This document shows, one piece after another, positions 5,705 to 9,209 of a DNA stretch of 9,209 nt. The stretch covers positions 1-9,209 of the forward strand of contig JBHPCZ010000130.1 in NCBI GenBank assembly GCA_042573625.1, given 5' to 3'. A program made the position numbers and the translations under genes. Below the pieces are notes generated by a model. The model did no database searches. It had not been told where the DNA came from and worked only from the letters and a program-made list of their open reading frames with translations. The stretch's first letter is position 1. Every line of letters starts with the position of its first letter. This DNA is from JBHPCZ01 sp042573625 (lineage in GTDB: Bacteria > Desulfobacterota > Desulfobacteria > Desulfobacterales > UBA11574).

Positions 5705-5732
5705 AATATACTTCATCCACCCTGTCTGTCAA
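5705..5732 (-). promoter_or_regulatory. Sigma-70 promoter of the tRNA-Ser unit
   Basis: On the minus strand a perfect -35 box TTGACA (5732-5727) and a -10 box TATATT (5710-5705, 5 of 6) are separated by 16 bases. Transcription would begin near 5698, about 80 bases before the mature 5' end of tRNA-Ser(CGA). Strength and direction both fit a stable-RNA promoter. Confidence 0.7.
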
Positions 5733-5910
5733 TGACCTTGTTTTCAAACTTGGACGGCGCTGTATTTTATCTTGCACTCCCTCATTCTTTATAGTACTCA
5801 GATGCCGAACTTGATCAGCTAATCAAAACAAGACGTTTTGCAAAACCGTCAAACTTAAATTTTAACCGACCGTCTCAAAAACAAGAGATCTTTGAAAAAC
5901 GTTCAATTTT

Positions 5911-5929
5911 GCCTGCCCAGTTAAATCCG
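5911..5929 (+). repeat. Direct repeat copy 2, with TTAAAT dyad
   Basis: This segment is 18/19 identical to 5186-5204 in the same orientation. It is followed at once by CATTTAAC, so CCCAGTTAAAT can pair with ATTTAAC and sequence just beyond it. It probably belongs to a dispersed palindromic repeat. Confidence 0.6.
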
Positions 5930-6113
5930 CATTTAACATTAACCGGGGTTCAAGACCAAGAAAGGCGAAAATTTTAAACACCCCAGTACGATCTGCCGGA
6001 CCTACGGGGCAGGCAGGAATACATTTAGTATTTCGAGGATTAAAATTTTAACCTGACACGGGGATTGGGCAAAAGAGGGCGTTGTTCAATGGTCTCGACA
6101 AGGACTTTCAAAC

Positions 6114-7439
6114 ATGGCAGATATTACTCCATTTAAGGGGGTCTTATACAATCCATCCAAGATCACCAATCTTTCGGATGTGACAGCGCCCCCTTTTGAT
6201 ATCATCTCAAAACAGGAGCAGCACAGGTTCCATGAAACCCATCCACAAAATATTATCCGCCTGACACTGGGCAGGGAAACGGAAAACGACACAGAAAAAA
6301 ACAATCGTTATACCCGGGCAGCGGACTGCTTTAATCAATGGCTTTCAGAAGGTGTCCTCCTGCGGGACGAAACACCGGCGTTATATTTGACAACGCATGA
6401 ATTTCCTTTTGAAAACAAACCGCTTGCCCGATATGGTCTGATCGCCCGGGTCGGTCTTGTCCCCTTTGAAGAGGGCGTTGTTCTTCCCCATGAAAAAACT
6501 TTCTCCAATGTCAAGGCTCAAAGACTGGAATTGATTAAAGCGTGTCAAGCCAATTTCAGCTCGATATTTTCCATGTATTCCGATAAAGGAGACAAGATCC
6601 TCAGCACACTAAAGGACGCGGTTCTGGGTAATACTCCGGTTGTCGATTTCAACGAGAAGAACGGTCATCGGCACAAAATGTGGCGCATCACCGACAGCGC
6701 CTTACACCGTTACATTGCCGATGCGATGAAAGACAGTAAAATCTATATCGCTGATGGACATCACCGGTATGAAACAGCCCTCAATTACAGGAAGTGGCTG
6801 TCAGAAACGAAACCCGATTTCAGTGCCGACCACCCGGCCAACAGCGTTCTCATGTATCTTTGCAGTATGGAAGACCCGGGGCTTATCGTACTGCCCGCGC
6901 ACCGAATGCTTGATGAAGTCCCTTCTTCGGCGAGAGCTTCTTTGATCTCGCTGGCGGCTGAATATTTTGACATCACAAAATTCCCCTATAAAGGAAATAG
7001 GCGTGATAAATCCCGCGATGAGTTCATTTCAGCGCTGAAATCGTCCGCGGGAATCAACTGTATCGGCGTTTATATGAAGGAATGTCCGGAATTCTATCTT
7101 CTCAAGCTAAAACCGGGTGTCATGGAACGGATGTTCGGTGATGAACTTTCAAAATCGCTCATCGATATTGATGTAACCGTATTGGACCGGCTCATTTTCA
7201 TGGAGATCCTCGGCTTTGATCAGGCCAGGCTCGACGATGAGAAACTGATTTCTTATTCAAGCATCGCTGAAGAGGCCGTTGACATCATTGCCGCCGGCAA
7301 GCATGACATCGCCTTTATCCTGAATCCCACAAGAATCGACCAGGTTCGGCGTATCGCCGAAGAAGGCCTGATTATGCCGAACAAAGCGACCTATTTTTAC
7401 CCAAAGGTGATCACCGGCCAGATCATTAACAAATTGTGA
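6114..7439 (+). CDS. DUF1015 family protein (COG4198)
   Basis: This is a complete 441-residue protein, close to the usual length of the family. The start ATG 6114 has AAGGA at 6100-6104, nine bases upstream, and the N-terminus MADITPFKGVLYNPSKI is the family opening. Other recognisable blocks are VTAPPFDIIS (about 23-32), NIIRLTLGRE (about 46-55), VLPHEKTF (about 123-130) and YIADGHHRYETAL (about 211-223). No signal peptide or membrane segment is evident, so it should be cytoplasmic. The function of the family is not established to my knowledge. The DGHHR motif resembles the nucleotide-binding motif of ParB/sulfiredoxin-fold proteins, including archaeal ADP-dependent serine kinase, so an ATP/ADP- or CTP-using enzyme is a reasonable but unproven guess. 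The gene stands alone: tRNA genes diverge upstream and a minus-strand methyltransferase converges downstream. Confidence 0.92.
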   Translation: MADITPFKGVLYNPSKITNLSDVTAPPFDIISKQEQHRFHETHPQNIIRLTLGRETENDTEKNNRYTRAADCFNQWLSEGVLLRDETPALYLTTHEFPFENKPLARYGLIARVGLVPFEEGVVLPHEKTFSNVKAQRLELIKACQANFSSIFSMYSDKGDKILSTLKDAVLGNTPVVDFNEKNGHRHKMWRITDSALHRYIADAMKDSKIYIADGHHRYETALNYRKWLSETKPDFSADHPANSVLMYLCSMEDPGLIVLPAHRMLDEVPSSARASLISLAAEYFDITKFPYKGNRRDKSRDEFISALKSSAGINCIGVYMKECPEFYLLKLKPGVMERMFGDELSKSLIDIDVTVLDRLIFMEILGFDQARLDDEKLISYSSIAEEAVDIIAAGKHDIAFILNPTRIDQVRRIAEEGLIMPNKATYFYPKVITGQIINKL

Positions 7440-7514
7440 TGGCTTCGTAAACTCCGACAACGCAAAGACATGGTGTACTTCTTCGAAATATAAAATAAAA
7501 GATTTCAATTCCCG

Positions 7515-7589
7515 ATATCCAACAAGAAACCGCAGAATATCGAAGGTAACCTTGGAAATGGGACATTCCTTGTTGGATATTCTGCGGTT
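7515..7589. repeat. Heptamer-repeat palindrome with two alternative stems
   Basis: There are two perfect inverted pairs. ATATCCAACAAG (7515-7526) pairs with CTTGTTGGATAT (7569-7580), and AACCGCAGAATATC (7528-7541) pairs with GATATTCTGCGGTT (7576-7589). The right-hand arms overlap, so the stems exclude each other. On the minus strand the segment divides into 7-base units such as GAACCGC, AGAATAT, CCAACAA, GGAATGT. A 21-base stretch (7561-7581) recurs exactly, inverted, at 8550-8570. It is non-coding and lies between convergent genes. Confidence 0.75.
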
Positions 7590-7682
7590 CAAATACTGTC
7601 CGTAATATCGACTCCCTTTTATCCACCAGAAACTCTAGCTGCTCCGGGACCTTGGGTTTTTGGCTTTTATTAGATTTTCAAA

Positions 7683-8405
7683 TCACGGCATAAACATCTC
7701 CTCCACTTCATCTGAATATGATCCGTCTTTACGGTAAATGATCAGCGGAAGGCCCACCTTGATTCCCGGACCACCGCCCTTGGTCCCTTTCACCAGAACC
7801 AGTTTTGCATCGGTGTCTCTGCCGGAGTGAATCATGCGAAGAAATTTCGGTTCGATATCTTCTGACCGCATTTGCGTGAGAAGATCCGTCATCCGATCAG
7901 CCGGATAAACCGTAACAAACCGCCCTGAGATATTCAGCATTCGGCTGGCGGTCTTGACCACATCGGAAAGGGTAATTTTGATTTCATGCCTGGCAATCGC
8001 CCGCTGGTTATCCGGATTTATTCTTCCTGATTCGGCCTTCCGATATGGCGGGTTGCTGACGACCAGATCGGCCGGACCGGATGTCATATGATGTTTCAAG
8101 GATTTCATATCCCTGCAAAGAATGGTAATCCGATCCTTCAACCCATTCTCTTTAACATTGAGAACCGCAATCTCTGCCAGTTCTTCCTGCACTTCGATAC
8201 CAAACACCTTTATATCCGGGTAACGATAGGCCAGAATCAGCGGAATGATGCCGCATCCTGTACCCAGGTCAATGGCTTTGTCGCTGGGGCGCGGCTTGGC
8301 ATAAGCGGCAACAATTGCCGCATCGATGGAAAACCGATAGCCTTGCCGGCTCTGCTTAACCTGGATACGACCATTTAAGAATGTGTCTGTTGTCAATGTC
8401 TTCAT
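7683..8405 (-). CDS. Class I SAM methyltransferase, TrmN6/YfiC-like (COG4123)
   Basis: This is a 240-residue methyltransferase. The SAM-binding motif I is DLGTGCGIIPLIL (about 46-58), the acidic end of the second strand is GIEVQEE (about 69-75), and the catalytic motif NPPY (about 118-121) is typical of N6-adenine and amino-group methylation. The N-terminus with GYRFSIDAAIVAAYAK (about 22-37) and the HE motif after NPPY match the TrmN6 family, which makes m6A37 in tRNA1(Val). The RNA substrate in this organism is therefore inferred. The start is taken as ATG 8405 (MKTLTTDTF). A TTG at 8420 in frame would add five residues; neither start has a good ribosome site. The upstream 100 bp are hairpin-rich and may regulate it. 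It converges with the DUF1015 gene across 243 bp that include a repeat palindrome. All expected motifs are present. Confidence 0.88.
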   Translation of the reverse strand: MKTLTTDTFLNGRIQVKQSRQGYRFSIDAAIVAAYAKPRPSDKAIDLGTGCGIIPLILAYRYPDIKVFGIEVQEELAEIAVLNVKENGLKDRITILCRDMKSLKHHMTSGPADLVVSNPPYRKAESGRINPDNQRAIARHEIKITLSDVVKTASRMLNISGRFVTVYPADRMTDLLTQMRSEDIEPKFLRMIHSGRDTDAKLVLVKGTKGGGPGIKVGLPLIIYRKDGSYSDEVEEMFMP

Positions 8406-8420
8406 TAAGGTGATGCCCAA

Positions 8421-8535
8421 AAATTGAAAAAGCCGGTTTTAGTGTAGGTGAACCTCCTCCCGCATAGCGGAAGGCATCAGGAAGCCCTATCGATGGGGAT
8501 ATCGCCCCGGCTTTGGAGGCCGTCGATATTTTTCA
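8421..8535 (-). promoter_or_regulatory. Structured leader-like region upstream of the methyltransferase gene
   Basis: Read on the minus strand, AAAGCCGG (8514-8507) pairs with CCGGCTTT (8436-8429). The second arm runs into T-rich sequence 24 bases or so before the ATG, as in a transcription attenuator. Enclosed are a GGGG/CCCC hairpin and a strong 8-bp stem CCTTCCGC-TAT-GCGGGAGG (including one G-U pair), followed by AGGAGGTTCACCT. On the plus strand an ATATCG/CGATAT dyad (about 8499-8526) ends in T5, so a plus-strand terminator is also possible. I could not match it to a known riboswitch class. Confidence 0.35.
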
Positions 8536-8541
8536 GTGACC

Positions 8542-8684
8542 CAATATCCAATATCCAACAAGGAATGTCCAATGATGATGTGTTCTTATGATGGCACCCA
8601 ATTTCACGAAAAATTCAACTCGAAAATAAACGCACCGCTCTGTTTTCTATATTCGATATTGGATATTCGACATTCGATATTGAA
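8542..8684. repeat. Inverted heptamer-repeat arrays
   Basis: The left array (8542-8576) is five 7-base units: CAATATC, CAATATC, CAACAAG, GAATGTC, CAATGAT. The right array (8650-8684) is five units in the opposite sense: TATTCGA, TATTGGA, TATTCGA, CATTCGA, TATTGAA. About 73 bp of unrelated sequence separates them. The left array contains the 21-base stretch shared with 7561-7581. Periodicity is exact, without slippage, in both arrays. No gene is present between them; a 73-codon frame crossing the region is repeat-derived. Confidence 0.75.
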
Positions 8685-8777
8685 ACAGCGGTTGAGCGAT
8701 TCCTCGTTTATCATGGCACTCCGCTTCGGTTTTACCCCTCCGGTTCCTCCAAAATAGGCGGAGAGTTTAGATTACAA

Positions 8778-9079
8778 CTAAATGGGGCCAATCTTAAACT
8801 TGATCTCTTCGACCTGCTCTTCTCCCAGCGCGTTGTTGACTTTTCTGATGATATCCTTTTTTAAAAATTGGAGCTCATGGATCCATGTGGAACTGGTGAC
8901 ATGAACCAGAAGCATTTTGCCCTTGAATGCAGCAGGACGGGCATTTTCAGCGATCGCCTTTCCCACAACCGCCAGACCTCTGTCATTCCAATGTCGGATT
9001 CGCTGCGACACTGATTCAGCATCTTATCCACAACACTTCCGATCTGGGCGAATCCCTTGTTCTCTTTTTCCTCTTTCAT
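8778..9079 (-). pseudogene. DUF721/DciA-like protein gene, disrupted by a frameshift
   Basis: DUF721 includes DciA, the loader/interactor of replicative helicase DnaB; short forms are about 100 residues. From ATG 9079 the frame reads MKEEKENKGFAQIGSVVDKM and on to EVWRLW, the expected N-terminal part. It then leaves family sequence and would run in the wrong frame to 8861. The remainder continues in another frame: VVGKAIAENARPAAFKGKML, then LLVHVTSSTWIHELQFLKK and the C-terminal VEEIKFKIGPI, ending at TAG 8778-8780. The switch lies at about 8963-8976. The family pattern is W-x-x-V-V-G; restoring RLWDAVVGK would need 13 more bases, which fits loss between two copies of CGGTTGTGGGA. A shorter product from an ATG at 9011 would contain the core domain but no proper N-terminus. 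A minus-strand TTGACA (9115-9110) lies upstream, without a good -10. Either a real mutation or a sequence error is possible. Confidence 0.8.
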
Positions 9080-9209
9080 GACAAAAGCCTATTAACGGAT
9101 CGGTTTCATTGTCAAGAAAAACCCTCCTTTATGCTTTTTCCTTGACTTGAAGGGTCGGGTAACTTAGATAGTAAGAAGAATTAAACAAAATTTAAACTAG
9201 GATATCAAC
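9080..9209. other. Window end, no gene seen
   Basis: These 130 bases contain no supportable gene. A possible plus-strand promoter, TTGACT (9142-9147), 17 bases, then TAGATA (9165-9170), points toward a gene beyond the window. The -35 matches 5 of 6 but the -10 only 3 of 6, so it is weak. Confidence 0.25.

Larger units (their letters stand above)
5619..6113. other. Gene-free region between the tRNA-Ser pair and the DUF1015 gene
   Basis: I see no protein gene in these 495 bases. Besides the minus-strand tRNA promoter (5705-5732) it holds a near-palindrome GACGTTTTGCAAAACCGTC (5832-5850), the second copy of the 19-base repeat (5911-5929), a CTGCC/GGCAG hairpin near 5994-6013, and three AT-rich copies of AAATTTTAA (5857-5867, 5968-5977, 6043-6053). 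A promoter for the DUF1015 gene must lie here, but no candidate stands out. Confidence 0.6.

Noticed and set aside
7515..7589. CRISPR array
   Set aside because: The repeats are 7 bases long with no spacers between them, and no cas gene is present.
7257..7592. A 111-codon minus-strand frame overlapping the end of the DUF1015 gene
   Set aside because: It runs antisense to a well-supported gene, and its N-terminus (RISNKECPISK) is a translation of the heptamer repeat.
8421..8535. Fluoride (crcB) riboswitch in the methyltransferase leader
   Set aside because: The minus strand has GGGCGAT and CTGATG as in that class, but the pseudoknot partner and the closing segment are absent, and the downstream gene is not a fluoride exporter.
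8536..8757. A 73-codon plus-strand frame (MTQYPISNKECPMMM...)
   Set aside because: Both ends translate the heptamer arrays, there is no ribosome site, and it resembles no family I know.

Overview
The window reads as a stretch of bacterial chromosome of moderate GC. I infer a Desulfobacterota-type organism, with moderate confidence. The reasons are the dnaX-ybaB-recR-ykgJ order, a zinc-ribbon PilZ protein, a DUF1015 protein, a short DUF721/DciA-like gene, and abundant intergenic repeats with 7- and 8-base periods, one of them around a four-helix-bundle (S23/IVP-type) remnant. No rRNA, CRISPR array, insertion sequence with transposase, or phage gene was seen.

Layout. 2-445 (+): 3' end of a tetratricopeptide-repeat protein that starts outside the window. 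446-973: a small degenerate element, consisting of a broken four-helix-bundle gene (minus strand, 583-809) between 32-bp perfect inverted repeats, then a good sigma-70 promoter. 986-1549 (+): zinc-ribbon plus PilZ protein, a probable c-di-GMP effector. 1622-4877 (all minus, transcribed right to left): dnaX, a 297-bp palindrome-rich spacer, then ybaB and recR separated by one base, then a YkgJ-type cysteine-cluster gene. 4878-5410: gene-free, with two perfect hairpins, one a plausible terminator. 5411-5618 (minus): tandem tRNA-Ser(CGA) and tRNA-Ser(GGA), with a strong promoter at 5705-5732. 5619-6113: gene-free apart from that promoter. 6114-7439 (+): complete DUF1015 (COG4198) gene. 7440-7682: heptamer-repeat palindrome. 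7683-8405 (minus): TrmN6/YfiC-type N6-adenine methyltransferase, with a hairpin-rich leader region at 8421-8535. 8542-8684: inverted heptamer arrays. 8778-9079 (minus): DUF721/DciA-like gene split by a frameshift. 9080-9209: no gene.

How it fits together. dnaX, ybaB and recR form the widespread replication/repair neighbourhood: clamp-loader subunit, nucleoid-associated protein and recombination mediator. The DUF721/DciA-like gene also belongs to a replication-associated family but is not adjacent. The other genes are independent housekeeping or regulatory units.

Most unusual content. (1) The DUF721 gene appears broken by what best fits a 13-bp deletion between direct repeats. (2) Three intergenic loci carry 7- or 8-base-period repeats in inverted arrangement, one enclosing a four-helix-bundle pseudogene. 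(3) A nested palindromic element lies between dnaX and ybaB. I found no convincing complete new system; the repeat elements are the best candidates for one.
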